Source: Candidatus Acididesulfobacter guangdongensis (GTDB lineage Bacteria; SZUA-79; Acidulodesulfobacterales; Acidulodesulfobacteraceae). Taken from it: DNA of 64,000 nucleotides. Positions 8,991 to 18,423 of this stretch are shown here, one piece after another. The stretch's first letter is position 1. Each line of letters starts with the position of its first letter. The stretch spans positions 842,178-906,177 of the forward strand of contig SGBC01000001.1 of the NCBI GenBank assembly GCA_004195045.1, read 5' to 3'. The notes beneath the pieces are model-generated. The model saw only the letters and a list, made by a program, of their open reading frames with translations. It was not told the DNA's origin and did no database searches. A program made the translations under genes and the position numbers.

Positions 8991-9794
8991 ATGATGATTA
9001 TACCGGCTGTAGATATTTTAGGCTCAGAATGTGTAAGGCTTGCAAAGGGAGATTATAAAGATAAAAAAAATTATAAATTGACGCCGTTGGAAGCCGCTTT
9101 AAATTGGCAGAGTCAAGGCGCTAAAAGGCTTCATGTAGTTGATCTTGACGGCGCAAAATCAGGAAATCCGGAAAATTTCGATATAATTAATGATATTATC
9201 AAATCTGTTAATATTCCTGTTGAAATCGGCGGAGGAATAAGGGACGACGAAACAATAGAAAATTATTTTAATGCAGGTGCTTCGTATGTTATTCTCGGAT
9301 CTATTCTTTTTAAAAACATCGGCGGTATTTTAAAATCTTTAGAAAAATACAAGGGAAAAATAATTGCAGGTCTTGATTTGTTTAATAAAAAAATTGCGTT
9401 ATCCGGCTGGACGGAAAAAATAGAGGTAGACTTTTATGATGCCGTGGATAATCTGTATAATAATTATGGCGTTAACCAGTTTATTTTTACCGATATTAAC
9501 AGAGACGGAATGCTCAAAGGACCGAATATTGATTTTATAAAAGAATGTTCGTCTATATGCAGAGATATACAGAAAATAAGCAATAATACTGATAGCAGTC
9601 TATGCAATGCCGATAATAATGACGATAGCGCTATTAATAATATTAAGTTTATAGCTTCAGGAGGAGTATCCGGCATTGGCGACATCAGACTGCTGAGGGA
9701 TTTATATTTAGACAACATGCTCGGTATAATAACAGGAAAAGCGCTATATGACGATAGGCTTAATTTAGAAGAAGCCATTAAAACGCTGCAATAA
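8991..9794 (+). CDS. hisA: Phosphoribosylformimino-5-aminoimidazole carboxamide ribotide isomerase
   Basis: TIM-barrel isomerase of histidine synthesis. Visible are the N-terminal MIIPAVDILGSECVRL with the catalytic Asp, VDLDGAKSG, the phosphate site EIGGGIRDDETI, and the second catalytic Asp region FTDINRDGMLKGPN, followed by ASGGVSGIGDI. Length is 267 against about 245; a polar insert of about 25 residues lies near 196-218, before the last phosphate-binding strand. Two adjacent ATGs occur (8991 and 8994); the second gives the usual family N-terminus. No Shine-Dalgarno. Confidence 0.94.
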   Translation: MMIIPAVDILGSECVRLAKGDYKDKKNYKLTPLEAALNWQSQGAKRLHVVDLDGAKSGNPENFDIINDIIKSVNIPVEIGGGIRDDETIENYFNAGASYVILGSILFKNIGGILKSLEKYKGKIIAGLDLFNKKIALSGWTEKIEVDFYDAVDNLYNNYGVNQFIFTDINRDGMLKGPNIDFIKECSSICRDIQKISNNTDSSLCNADNNDDSAINNIKFIASGGVSGIGDIRLLRDLYLDNMLGIITGKALYDDRLNLEEAIKTLQ

Positions 9795-9832
9795 CTGCAA
9801 TAAATAAATAATTATTATAAACATAAACAAAA

Positions 9833-10588
9833 ATGTTAGCAAAAAGAATTATTCCGTGTCTTGATATTAAAGACAATAAAGTTGTAAAAGGTATAAATTT
9901 TGAATCTGTCAAATCGGCAGGCGATCCAGTCGAACTTGCAGTCTCTTACAATGACGACCTTGCTGACGAGCTAATGTTTCTTGATATTACAGCCTCGTTT
10001 GAGAAGAGAAAAACATTGATAGAATTAGTAAAAGAGATTTCAAAAAACATTTTTATTCCATTTAGTGTTGGCGGCGGTATATCGGACATAAATGACATAA
10101 GGAATCTTTTAAACAGCGGAGCGGATAAAATATCTATTAATACTTCGGCAGTTTTAAATCCGGATTTAATTGACGAAGCTGCTAAAAAGTTTGGCTCTTC
10201 TACCATAATAATTGCGTTAGATGTAAAAAATATAGACGGCAGATATTGCGTTTTTACGCATGGAGGCAGGAAAAATACGAACATTGATGCAATAGTCTGG
10301 TCAAAAGAAGTCTATAATAGAGGCGCAGGGGAGATTTTGCTTACAAGCATGGATATGGACGGTACTAAAAAAGGGTATGATATAAAACTGACTAATCTTG
10401 TAGCCCAAAATGTTAAAATTCCGGTAATAGCATCCGGCGGAGCAAGCTGTGCCGAGGATTTCGAAAATGTTTTTAATGAAGGGCTTGCGAGCGCCGCTCT
10501 CGCCGCATCAATTTTCCATTATAAAGAAACTAATATTACGGCTATCAAAAACTATCTCAGAACAAAAGGTATAGACGTAAGGATTTAA
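9833..10588 (+). CDS. hisF: Imidazole glycerol phosphate synthase, cyclase subunit
   Basis: TIM-barrel synthase that joins HisH to make imidazole glycerol phosphate and AICAR. The family signature runs from LAKRIIPCLDIKDNKVVKG at the start through LMFLDITAS, FSVGGGISDIND, ADKISINTSAV, ILLTSMDMDGTKKGYD and VIASGGA near residues 199-205. Both catalytic aspartates are in place. Length 251 is normal; unlike its neighbours it carries no insert. It is 38 bases after hisA. Confidence 0.97.
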   Translation: MLAKRIIPCLDIKDNKVVKGINFESVKSAGDPVELAVSYNDDLADELMFLDITASFEKRKTLIELVKEISKNIFIPFSVGGGISDINDIRNLLNSGADKISINTSAVLNPDLIDEAAKKFGSSTIIIALDVKNIDGRYCVFTHGGRKNTNIDAIVWSKEVYNRGAGEILLTSMDMDGTKKGYDIKLTNLVAQNVKIPVIASGGASCAEDFENVFNEGLASAALAASIFHYKETNITAIKNYLRTKGIDVRI

Positions 10589-10678
10589 ACAAATAATGTG
10601 TGATTTATTTCACAGCATTTAATCAACGAATAGTTCAAATAAATACTTAAATTAAATATTGAAATTAACTAAATTAAT

Positions 10679-11452
10679 ATGATGAGCGAAAAAAATGATT
10701 TTATTCATTCTATCGATTTTTCAAAATTAGACGGACTTATACCCGCCGTTGTTCAGGATTATTATTCAAAAGAAGTTCTTATGCTTGCATTTATGGACGA
10801 TGAAGCGCTTAATAAAACATTAGAAACAGGCTATGCTCATTACTATTCACGTTCGCGTAAACAATTATGGAAAAAAGGGGAAACTTCAGGACATATTCAA
10901 AAAGTGCAGGAAATATTCTATGATTGCGATAACGACTCCATTCTTTTGAAAATTATACAAATAGGCGATGCATGCCATACCGGACACAAGACATGTTTTT
11001 TTTCAAAATTAGATAATAGCCTGATAAATTTCGGCAATAGTGAGGTTAAAAATATACAGGATAAAAACGGTACGGATTCGGACGCAATGCATAAAAATGC
11101 GGAAAGCGCAAAAGATATCGAATTTGACGGTAAAATTTTTTATTCGCTAAAATTAATATTTGATTTGATTAAAAGCAGGAAAACATCGGATCCTGAAAAA
11201 TCGTATGTTGCAAAGCTTGTAAATTCAGGTTTAGAAAAAATAGGCAAAAAATTACAGGAAGAATCCCTCGAATTAATTATCGCAGGTTTTAATAAAGAAA
11301 AACATGACGCTATTTATGAAGCTGCCGATTTACTTTTTTTTTATATGGTACTTCTGGTTTATTTAGATATTGACATAAAAAATATAATACTAGAATTAAA
11401 AAAAAGAGAAGGGGTGTCGGGGATCGACGAGAAAAATTCAAGAAATATATAA
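10679..11452 (+). CDS. hisI: Bifunctional phosphoribosyl-AMP cyclohydrolase / phosphoribosyl-ATP pyrophosphatase
   Basis: Fusion of HisI and HisE catalysing steps 2 and 3 of the pathway. Residues about 15-110 are HisI, with [43 protein letters not shown] and the zinc segment [13 protein letters not shown]. Residues 155-245 are HisE (MazG-like), with [19 protein letters not shown] and [14 protein letters not shown]. The linker between domains (about 116-150) is polar and longer than usual. It is the last gene of the his operon and is followed by a hairpin at 11491-11515. Confidence 0.95.
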   Translation: MMSEKNDFIHSIDFSKLDGLIPAVVQDYYSKEVLMLAFMDDEALNKTLETGYAHYYSRSRKQLWKKGETSGHIQKVQEIFYDCDNDSILLKIIQIGDACHTGHKTCFFSKLDNSLINFGNSEVKNIQDKNGTDSDAMHKNAESAKDIEFDGKIFYSLKLIFDLIKSRKTSDPEKSYVAKLVNSGLEKIGKKLQEESLELIIAGFNKEKHDAIYEAADLLFFYMVLLVYLDIDIKNIILELKKREGVSGIDEKNSRNI

Positions 11453-11465
11453 AAATTAAAGCGGA

Positions 11466-11516
11466 AAAAGGTGTCAGATTAATTTTTTCAGAAAAGGTGT
11501 CACAGACACCTTTTCC
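11466..11516 (+). terminator. Hairpin after hisIE, terminator-like and related to the hisH-hisA repeat
   Basis: A perfect 10-base stem (AAAAGGTGTC at 11492-11501, GACACCTTTT at 11505-11514) closes a three-base loop. It begins 39 bases after the hisIE stop and ends in a short T run followed by CC. Upstream, at 11466-11488, the word AAGGTGTCAGATTAATTTTTT could pair with the same 3' arm, giving two alternative stems. It sits at the end of the his operon, so a terminator role is likely. The shared word with 8837-8911 suggests a dispersed repeat has been co-opted. Confidence 0.6.
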
Positions 11517-11682
11517 TTATATATATTTTGCTTAACCGAGCAAAGAAATGCATAAATATTTTCTATTGCAGAATTAAAGTTAAAGATTGTAGTTGACAAA
11601 CACCTATTAATTGTTAGATACTATAAATAGAACTATAATATATAATGAAGAGTGCTCTTATAAAAAGGAGGCGAGTCTACTT

Positions 11683-11877
11683 TTGTCAATCGTAAAAATA
11701 AAGGACAATGAATCATTTGAAAGTGCATTAAGACGTTTTAAAAAATCCTGCGAAAGAGCAGGAATCCTTTCTGAAATCAGAAAAAGAGAACATTACGAAA
11801 AGCCCAGCGTTAAAAAAAAGAAAAAAGCTGCGGCGGCAAGAAAGCGAAATTCTAAAAAAAATCGCTATAATTATTAA
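11683..11877 (+). CDS. rpsU: Small ribosomal subunit protein bS21
   Basis: Small basic protein of the 30S subunit that aids translation initiation. The sequence from the TTG at 11683 reads [26 protein letters not shown], the bS21 signature, followed by a basic Lys/Arg tail. The open frame extends 24 codons further upstream, but those residues do not match the family. The TTG is preceded at 11665-11672 by AAGGAGGC, one of the strongest Shine-Dalgarno sites in the window. Product is 64 residues. In this lineage style rpsU precedes dnaG and rpoD, as in the macromolecular synthesis operon of many proteobacteria. Confidence 0.93.
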   Translation: MSIVKIKDNESFESALRRFKKSCERAGILSEIRKREHYEKPSVKKKKKAAAARKRNSKKNRYNY

Positions 11878-11940
11878 TTTATCCGATTTATAATTTTGAA
11901 AAAAATGATATCCATCGGTTTTGTATATTATAATAATTAT

Positions 11941-11989
11941 ATACTGTATAAATTTGTATCAATTTTTATTATATAAATTTATACAGTAT
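11941..11989. repeat. Long perfect inverted repeat between rpsU and cvpA
   Basis: Bases 11941-11955 (ATACTGTATAAATTT) recur inverted at 11975-11989, a 15-bp perfect stem around a 19-base loop. Flanking bases extend pairing with a few mismatches to about 25 bp. The stem is AT-rich and lacks a following T tract, so a simple rho-independent terminator is not clear. It could be an operator, a transcript-stabilising structure or the remains of a small mobile element. Confidence 0.5.
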
Positions 11990-12021
11990 ATTAATTATTG
12001 TTTGTATATTATTAATTGCTT

Positions 12022-12518
12022 ATGTATATAAATATTATAATTTTGATTATAATGCTTGCCGCAATGGTTCGCGGCTTTTTTAGAGGATTTGCGAAAGAGG
12101 TTCTATCGCTAGTCGGATTGGCTGCGGCTTTTTTTGCAGGGTACTATGCAGCAGAAAATTTCAGTAAATTTCATCTTGCCTATTTTGGTTTTATTAATAA
12201 TATCAAAAATTATGAGGTAAAGGAGATAATAATATTTGTTTCGGTTTTTATTATAGTAAGTTTAATATTTGCAGTAATTTCTTTTTTGATTACCAAACTG
12301 CTTGATATATTAATGCTTGGTTTTGTTAATAAAATAGGCGGTTTTTTTTTGCAGGAATCAAAGTTTTTATAATACTTAGCCTCGTTATATTTTTTCTTTT
12401 TTCATTGCCCTTAGTTAAAAATAATTACAGTTCCTTAAAAAAGTTAAAAAGTTATGCGGTGCTGCCTTATTTTTACAGCGCAGGAAATGTTATAACTTCA
12501 TATCTTAAGCATATATAA
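12022..12518 (+). pseudogene. cvpA: CvpA-family membrane protein, frameshifted at a run of nine T
   Basis: CvpA proteins are small inner-membrane proteins of about 160 residues. The first frame gives VRGFFRGFAKEVLSLVGLAAAFFAGYYAA and two or three membrane segments, then reaches a stop at 12370-12372. Just before, at 12342-12350, is a run of nine T. With one extra T, the frame continues from 12351 as AGIKVFIILSLVIFFLFSLPLVK and on to YLKHI with a stop at 12516-12518, which restores the missing last membrane helix and normal length. Explanations: homopolymer sequencing error, true mutation, or slippage. The start may be the ATG at 12022 or the TTG at 12016. It lies just before dnaG. Confidence 0.7.
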
Positions 12519-12546
12519 ATCTTATTATTTTCTTTAACCCCGTAAT

Positions 12547-15003
12547 ATGAGCTCAGATATACAGACAATATTAGATTCCGTGAATATTTACGACGAAGTT
12601 TCCGCTTATGTTAAATTAAAAAAGGTAGGCAGGCGCTTTTCAGGACTGTGCCCGTTTCATTCCGAAAAGACACCGTCATTTAATATTGACGCAGAAAAAG
12701 GTCTTTTTTATTGCTTTGGCTGCGGCAAGGGCGGAAATGTAATTAATTTTTTGATGGATATTAAAGGAGAATCTTTTGGAGAGACGATAAACTATCTTAA
12801 AGAAAAATATAATATTGCTGAGGCAGATGATTGGACGCAAAATAATTTTAAACAATATAGCAATATTACCCATTACAGGAATAATAATCAGGATAATCAA
12901 GAATTTTCCGAAAAAGCAGAAATAAAAAGAATATTAAAATTAGCCCTGAATTATTATTATGAAAATTTGTTTATCTACAAAAAAACAGGAGCCAATACTT
13001 TAAATTATTTACAAGCAAGGGGTATAAACGAAGAAATTGCAAAAGAATTCATGCTGGGGTATGCGCCTTCTAATAAGGGGCTTTCTAAAATACTTGCAGA
13101 AAACAAACTTCAATTGGATATTGCAGTAAATATAGGTTTACTTTATAAAAATGGCAGTAAGTATACCGATAGGTTTAGTAATAAACTCATAATACCTATT
13201 TTCGACCAATTTAACGAGCCTCTTGCTTTTGCCTCAAGAATTATAAATATAGGCGGCAAAAATAATATTGAAGACGGACCCAAATATGTTAATACCAATA
13301 ATTCTTTAGTTTTTAACAAAAACAAAACATTATTCGGGCTCAATAAATCTTTAAATTATATAAAAGATTTAAATTACGTAATCGTTGTAGAAGGCTATTT
13401 TGATATGATATCGCTTTATAACGGCGGCATCAAAAATACCGTCGCAACTATGGGGACTGCGTTATCTAAAAATCATATATTATCATTAGCCAGACTTTGC
13501 GATAATATAGTTTTGCTTTATGACGGCGACGAAGCAGGATTAAATGCTATAAACAGAGGGATGGAATTATTTAAAGAATTTATGGATAATTCTGAGAAAA
13601 ATATTTATGCCGTCTCGCTAAAAGACAACGAAGACCCGGACAGTTTCATGCAAAAATTTGGTTCGGCTGAATTAAAAATTTATCTGGACCGCAATAAGAA
13701 AAGGATTATTGAATTTATAATAGATTATTATATAAATAAATATTTAACGCCTGCTGCTAATGGCAGGCAGGTTAAATCTTATAATAATACAGCGGACGGG
13801 CAAGAAGACGGCAGCCATGAAGGGCAGGGCATTGAAGCAAACAATACAAAGCAAAATTATGAATTAAATTTTGATAATAATAATGATATAAAATTTAATA
13901 AAGAAATTATTTTAAAAAAGAAGATTTATATTATAGACAATATAATTCCTTTTTTGAATGCAGATAATACAATTTTATTTTCATATTATATTAATCTGAT
14001 AGCAGGCAAACTCGGACTGAATGAAAAATTAGTAAGGGAATACGCAAACAATAAATTGTCAAATTATGTAAATAATAAAAAAATGCAGTATAATAATAGA
14101 TATGCGGGTGAACGCAATAATCGCCCTGCGGATGTTAGTTTTTATAATGACGAAAGGTATTTGCCAAGTGGCAAAAATAACGGAGCTAATTATAAAAATA
14201 TTGTTGACGGTGATAATATAAATATTATCAAATCAGGCAGTGTAATTAATAATAATAGAGGCGGTAATGATTTTAATTTCGCTGAAAATAGCGAAATCGG
14301 CAAGCACGTCGAAAGCGAATATGAATTATTAGACTATAATTCAGGAGAGGCATTAATCGACCAGAGTAATAAAATAGAAACAATGATACTTTCAGCAATC
14401 TTTAGAAAATTTATGTTGACAAAACTTATTAACGAGAGTATATTAAAAGAATTTTCCGATAGAGATATAGTTATTATAATTAAAGAAATAAAATACCTTC
14501 TGTCCAATGATGTTTCAGTAGAGGTTCCTGTTCCTGATTGTTTAAACCTTGCAGAAGATAAGTTGATTCAGGGAAGTTCTCGGGCATTTGCTACAAAATT
14601 TTCTATTCAGATTGGTATCGACGAAGTCTTTAAGAAAACGCAAAATCCCCAAAAATGGAGAATGTTGTTTTACGAATGCCAATTTGTAAAAGACGATATA
14701 AATGGAAATATAAATACTGCAGATAGTCATATAAGCGGTACATCTTACAATTTTGAAAATAGCAGTGCTGTAAATAAAAGTGCTTCGGCAGATTTTGAAG
14801 ATTCTGCAAAAGTAGCGGAAAGAAATTTTATAAGATTGATTGTCAGGCGCAAGATTAATAATGTACTTATTTTACAATCTAATTTAATAAAAGATTTAAA
14901 TAACGGCTCGTTAAGCGCTGAAGATTGGAATAAAAAATCTAAAGAACTGCTTGCGGTTAAAAATTTGGTAGAAAAATTACATAAAAAAATGAATTCGTTA
15001 TAA
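12547..15003 (+). CDS. dnaG: DNA primase with a large low-complexity insert
   Basis: Synthesises RNA primers for DNA replication. The N-terminal CHC2-type zinc site is complete (C35, H38, C56, C59 in GLCPFHSEKTPSF and YCFGCGKGG). The toprim core follows, with VVEGYFD near residues 280-286 and LLYDGDEAG near 324-332, and the middle block EDPDSFMQKFG near 361. The C-terminal helicase-interaction region (from about 610 to the end) is helical and ends KLHKKMNSL. Length is 818 against about 600; residues about 400-600 are largely Asn-rich and low complexity, with short recognisable islands. Position before rpoD is standard. Confidence 0.94.
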   Translation: MSSDIQTILDSVNIYDEVSAYVKLKKVGRRFSGLCPFHSEKTPSFNIDAEKGLFYCFGCGKGGNVINFLMDIKGESFGETINYLKEKYNIAEADDWTQNNFKQYSNITHYRNNNQDNQEFSEKAEIKRILKLALNYYYENLFIYKKTGANTLNYLQARGINEEIAKEFMLGYAPSNKGLSKILAENKLQLDIAVNIGLLYKNGSKYTDRFSNKLIIPIFDQFNEPLAFASRIINIGGKNNIEDGPKYVNTNNSLVFNKNKTLFGLNKSLNYIKDLNYVIVVEGYFDMISLYNGGIKNTVATMGTALSKNHILSLARLCDNIVLLYDGDEAGLNAINRGMELFKEFMDNSEKNIYAVSLKDNEDPDSFMQKFGSAELKIYLDRNKKRIIEFIIDYYINKYLTPAANGRQVKSYNNTADGQEDGSHEGQGIEANNTKQNYELNFDNNNDIKFNKEIILKKKIYIIDNIIPFLNADNTILFSYYINLIAGKLGLNEKLVREYANNKLSNYVNNKKMQYNNRYAGERNNRPADVSFYNDERYLPSGKNNGANYKNIVDGDNINIIKSGSVINNNRGGNDFNFAENSEIGKHVESEYELLDYNSGEALIDQSNKIETMILSAIFRKFMLTKLINESILKEFSDRDIVIIIKEIKYLLSNDVSVEVPVPDCLNLAEDKLIQGSSRAFATKFSIQIGIDEVFKKTQNPQKWRMLFYECQFVKDDINGNINTADSHISGTSYNFENSSAVNKSASADFEDSAKVAERNFIRLIVRRKINNVLILQSNLIKDLNNGSLSAEDWNKKSKELLAVKNLVEKLHKKMNSL

Positions 15004-15088
15004 ATTGCTAATTTACTTTATTAAGATACTGTTATATAATTATATAGAGTATAATATATGCGGTTGCCTATAAAAATAAAATAATCTT

Positions 15089-17167
15089 ATGAAAAAAAAT
15101 ATTGAAATTCTAAAGAAAGATAAAAGCAAATCAAATAAAAATTTTAATAATAATATTAAAGACTCCGGCAAAAGGATAAAAAATGCTATTAACGGCGATA
15201 ATATGAGCACTATTCCGAATAAAAAGGATAACGAAGCAAATAAAAAATCAGATTCAACCTTAAGTGATTTAAACGACGAATTGAGCGAGCCGATTACAAA
15301 TAAGAAAAAGGAATTGGACGACCAGATATATAAAAAGACTTTAGATAAAGCAAAAGAAAACGGCGGACATATTTCTTATGATGAGCTGAATGAAATTTTT
15401 CCTGCCGATATTATTTCTCCTGATCAAATAGACGATTTAATGAATATGCTCGGTGAAAGGGATGTAGACTTTATAAGCGATTCATCCAACAACAGCTATT
15501 CGCTAAAATTAAAACACAACAAGCATCTCCTTGACGGTACTTTTATAGAAGAAACGGAAGAAGAGGAAGAAGAGGATGTTTCTCTGAAAACAAATGATCC
15601 CGTCAGGATGTATCTGAGAGAAATGGGGTCGGTTTCACTTCTGACAAGGGAAAGAGAGATAGAAATTGCAAAAACTATAGAAGAAGGCGAAGAAGAAATT
15701 CTGTCATCGGTTTTAAATTCAGATCTCATGATAAATAGGGTTATCTCCCTCGTAGATAAGTTAAATGTCAATAAAAATATTATAACAGATATTGTATCTG
15801 ATTTTGACGATGAAGAATTTCCAAGCGATAAAGATATAGACAAATCGGTGGGCAGGGTAGTAGGAATTATAGAAAAAATAAAAGAAACAATAGGTTTCAA
15901 TAAACTCATTAAAAATAATTCAGAAGATTTAAGCGCTTGCGAATCAAAAAATATAAAATTAAAAAATAATAAACAAAAAAATGGTCTGATTGCCGCCGAT
16001 GATTATAACAGTAATATTGCAAGATATATAGAAAAAGACGATAGAGTCGGCAGTGATGAAAAAGATGAGTATAAAAACGATGCAAACAATTTTGAAAAAT
16101 CTTTTAGCGTAAGACATACTAATTTAAGTCCTGAAGTTGCGAAAAAGGTTATCGGATTATTGAAAGAACTGCATCTTAAAAAAAAGCAAACCGATAAAGT
16201 TATAACAAAATTAAAAAATTTAAATTTAAAGGTTGCAAATTATACTGAAAATTATGTAAAATTAGAGAAAGAATTAATAGAATTAAATAATGAAAAATTT
16301 AAAGATTTAAAACGAGTTGAAAGTATCTCTAAACTTATTGCAGAATCAAAAAATAAAATTGAAAGAATAGAAGATGAAGTCGGGGTTGACAGGAATTCCT
16401 TAAAAAAAATTGTAGATGCAATAAAAATAGGCGAAGAAAAGTCTAAAGTTGCTAAAACTGAGTTGGTTGAAGCTAATCTGAGGCTGGTAGTTTCTATTGC
16501 GAAAAAATATTCCAATAGAGGGTTGCAGTTTCTCGATCTTATTCAAGAAGGCAATATTGGATTAATGAAAGCTGTTGAAAAGTTTCAATATCAACGCGGA
16601 TATAAATTTTCAACTTATGCTACATGGTGGATAAGACAGGCTATAACAAGGGCTATTGCGGATCAGGCGAGAACTATAAGAATTCCGGTACATATGATTG
16701 AAACTATAAATAAATTAATTAGAACATCCAGAGGTTTAGTACAAGAGATAGGCAGAGAACCCACTCCTGAGGAAATAGCCGAAAGAATGGATCTTCCTAT
16801 TGACAAGGTCAGAAAAGTCCTTAAAATAGCTAAAGAGCCTATTTCCTTAGAAACTCCCATAGGAGAGGAAGAAGACAGTCATTTGGGAGATTTCATAGAG
16901 GATAAAACTGCGATTTTGCCATTAGAAGCAGCTATTTCAACGGACCTTGGCGAGCAAACTACAAAAGTTCTCGGAACGTTAACCGAAAGGGAAGAAAAGG
17001 TTTTAAGAATGAGATTCGGTATAGGTATAAAGTCTGACCATACATTGGAAGAGGTAGGACAAGAATTTGGCGTTACAAGAGAAAGAATCAGACAAATTGA
17101 AGCTAAAGCTTTGAGAAAACTTAGACATCCAAGCAGATCAAAGAGACTAAAAAGTTTTGTGAAATAA
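15089..17167 (+). CDS. rpoD: RNA polymerase primary sigma factor (sigma-70)
   Basis: Housekeeping sigma factor. Region 1.2 is at about residue 171 ([21 protein letters not shown]). Region 2, including the -10 recognition helix, is at about 464-515 ([38 protein letters not shown]). Region 3 has [17 protein letters not shown], and region 4, with its helix-turn-helix, ends the protein ([26 protein letters not shown]). The N-terminal 80 residues are a basic polar tail. The non-conserved region between 1.2 and 2 holds Asn/Lys-rich stretches around 290-350. A possible -10 (TATAAT, 15050-15055) lies 34 bases before the ATG. Confidence 0.97.
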   Translation: MKKNIEILKKDKSKSNKNFNNNIKDSGKRIKNAINGDNMSTIPNKKDNEANKKSDSTLSDLNDELSEPITNKKKELDDQIYKKTLDKAKENGGHISYDELNEIFPADIISPDQIDDLMNMLGERDVDFISDSSNNSYSLKLKHNKHLLDGTFIEETEEEEEEDVSLKTNDPVRMYLREMGSVSLLTREREIEIAKTIEEGEEEILSSVLNSDLMINRVISLVDKLNVNKNIITDIVSDFDDEEFPSDKDIDKSVGRVVGIIEKIKETIGFNKLIKNNSEDLSACESKNIKLKNNKQKNGLIAADDYNSNIARYIEKDDRVGSDEKDEYKNDANNFEKSFSVRHTNLSPEVAKKVIGLLKELHLKKKQTDKVITKLKNLNLKVANYTENYVKLEKELIELNNEKFKDLKRVESISKLIAESKNKIERIEDEVGVDRNSLKKIVDAIKIGEEKSKVAKTELVEANLRLVVSIAKKYSNRGLQFLDLIQEGNIGLMKAVEKFQYQRGYKFSTYATWWIRQAITRAIADQARTIRIPVHMIETINKLIRTSRGLVQEIGREPTPEEIAERMDLPIDKVRKVLKIAKEPISLETPIGEEEDSHLGDFIEDKTAILPLEAAISTDLGEQTTKVLGTLTEREEKVLRMRFGIGIKSDHTLEEVGQEFGVTRERIRQIEAKALRKLRHPSRSKRLKSFVK

Positions 17168-17182
17168 TATGCAATACGATAC

Positions 17183-17258
17183 GGGCCTATAGCTCAGCTG
17201 GTAGAGCCGCCGGCTCATAACCGGAAGGTCCCTGGTTCGAACCCGGGTGGGCCCACCA
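17183..17258 (+). tRNA. tRNA with CAT anticodon (Met, possibly Ile-lysidine)
   Basis: Complete cloverleaf of 76 bases. The acceptor arm GGGCCTA pairs with TGGGCCC and is followed by A and an encoded CCA. The T arm contains GGTTCGAACCC. The anticodon loop CTCATAA gives CAT. With a G-C first pair it is not the initiator tRNA, so it is either elongator tRNA-Met or the tRNA-Ile whose CAT is modified to lysidine. The first pair of the anticodon stem looks mismatched (G.A). It lies 15 bases after rpoD. Confidence 0.9.
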
Positions 17259-17272
17259 TTATTATTATAATA

Positions 17273-18421
17273 ATGACCTTTTTGATAAAAGAAATTATTG
17301 AAAAATTAGAAAATTTAGTCCCGTTGGGTCTTCAGGAAAAATGGGATAATTCAGGTTATCAGCTAAAATTGGCTGATGAACCTGCAGCTGGGGTTTTAAT
17401 ATCTTTAGAATTATCTCCGGAAGCAGTTTCATTAGCCGTTAATAATAAGTGCAATCTGATAATAACACACCATCCTTTCTTCTTTAATCCTATAAAATCA
17501 CCTTCACAATCACCTTTACAATCAATAGATATAAATTCAACTGACGCCGCAATTGTAAATACTCTATTAAATAACAAAATTTGTGTGTATTCTATGCATA
17601 CAAATTTTGATTCTTCCGTGTATTCAATGAGCAGATTTATAGCTCAAAAAATTAATCTTACTTCACTACTTCCTATATATCCGGCTAAAAAAAAACTTTA
17701 TAAATTATCGGTATTTGTTCCTAAAGGTTATATTTATGCCGTAAGGGAAGCTTTATTTAAATATGCAAATCCTGTAATAGGAAATTACGAAGACTGTTCA
17801 TTCGAAACAAAAGGAAAAGGCTCTTTTAAACCAGTTTCAGGAGCTAATCCTTTTATAGGAGAATCAGATAAAACAAGTTTTGTAGATGAATCAAAAATTG
17901 AGGTAATAGTTGCAGAAAATAATTTAGATAAAACTATCGAAGAAATGAAGAAAGTTCATCCATATGAGGAAGTCGCTTATGACGTATATCCGCTAGCCGG
18001 CTATGGCGGAGATGATCTCGCAGGTTTAGGAGTTATAGGCAAATTTAACGAAAATGAAACGGAAGTAACCCTGCAAAATTTAATTATAAAAGTAAAAAAT
18101 ATAACAAATTCAACTTATGTAAATTATACGGGAAATCTTAAAAGAGTTATAAGAAAAGTTGCAATAATTTCAGGCAGCGGTTTTTCTTATATAAATGAAG
18201 CTATGAATAAAGGAGCGGATGTTTTTATCTCCTCGGAATGTTCCTATCATGAAGCGATAAAGGCTTATAATAATAATTTATGCCTTATTGATATCCCGCA
18301 TTTTGATTCTGAAAAATCTTTTAACGAAATATTAAAAGAAATATTAGAACGTTATTTTGAAATTAAAATATTAACAAATAATATTGATTTTAACCCTATC
18401 TTAAATTTTAAAGGAGACTAA
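17273..18421 (+). CDS. NIF3-family dinuclear metal protein with inserted PII-like domain
   Basis: Member of the YqfO/YbgI group, toroidal hexamers binding two metals; annotated in some species as GTP cyclohydrolase I type 2-like, but the cellular role is unsettled. Visible: N-terminal PLGLQEKWDNSGYQL, ITHHPFFF (metal-binding histidines near residues 64-68), YSMHTNFDSS near 104, an inserted PII-like domain from about 140 to 245 (YKLSVFVPKGYIYAVREALF to HPYEEVAYDVYPL), then VAIISGSGFSYI and the closing IDIPHFDSE. Length 382 fits the long form. It follows the tRNA by 14 bases and ends two bases before the zinc-ribbon gene. Confidence 0.88.
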   Translation: MTFLIKEIIEKLENLVPLGLQEKWDNSGYQLKLADEPAAGVLISLELSPEAVSLAVNNKCNLIITHHPFFFNPIKSPSQSPLQSIDINSTDAAIVNTLLNNKICVYSMHTNFDSSVYSMSRFIAQKINLTSLLPIYPAKKKLYKLSVFVPKGYIYAVREALFKYANPVIGNYEDCSFETKGKGSFKPVSGANPFIGESDKTSFVDESKIEVIVAENNLDKTIEEMKKVHPYEEVAYDVYPLAGYGGDDLAGLGVIGKFNENETEVTLQNLIIKVKNITNSTYVNYTGNLKRVIRKVAIISGSGFSYINEAMNKGADVFISSECSYHEAIKAYNNNLCLIDIPHFDSEKSFNEILKEILERYFEIKILTNNIDFNPILNFKGD

Positions 18422-18423
18422 AT

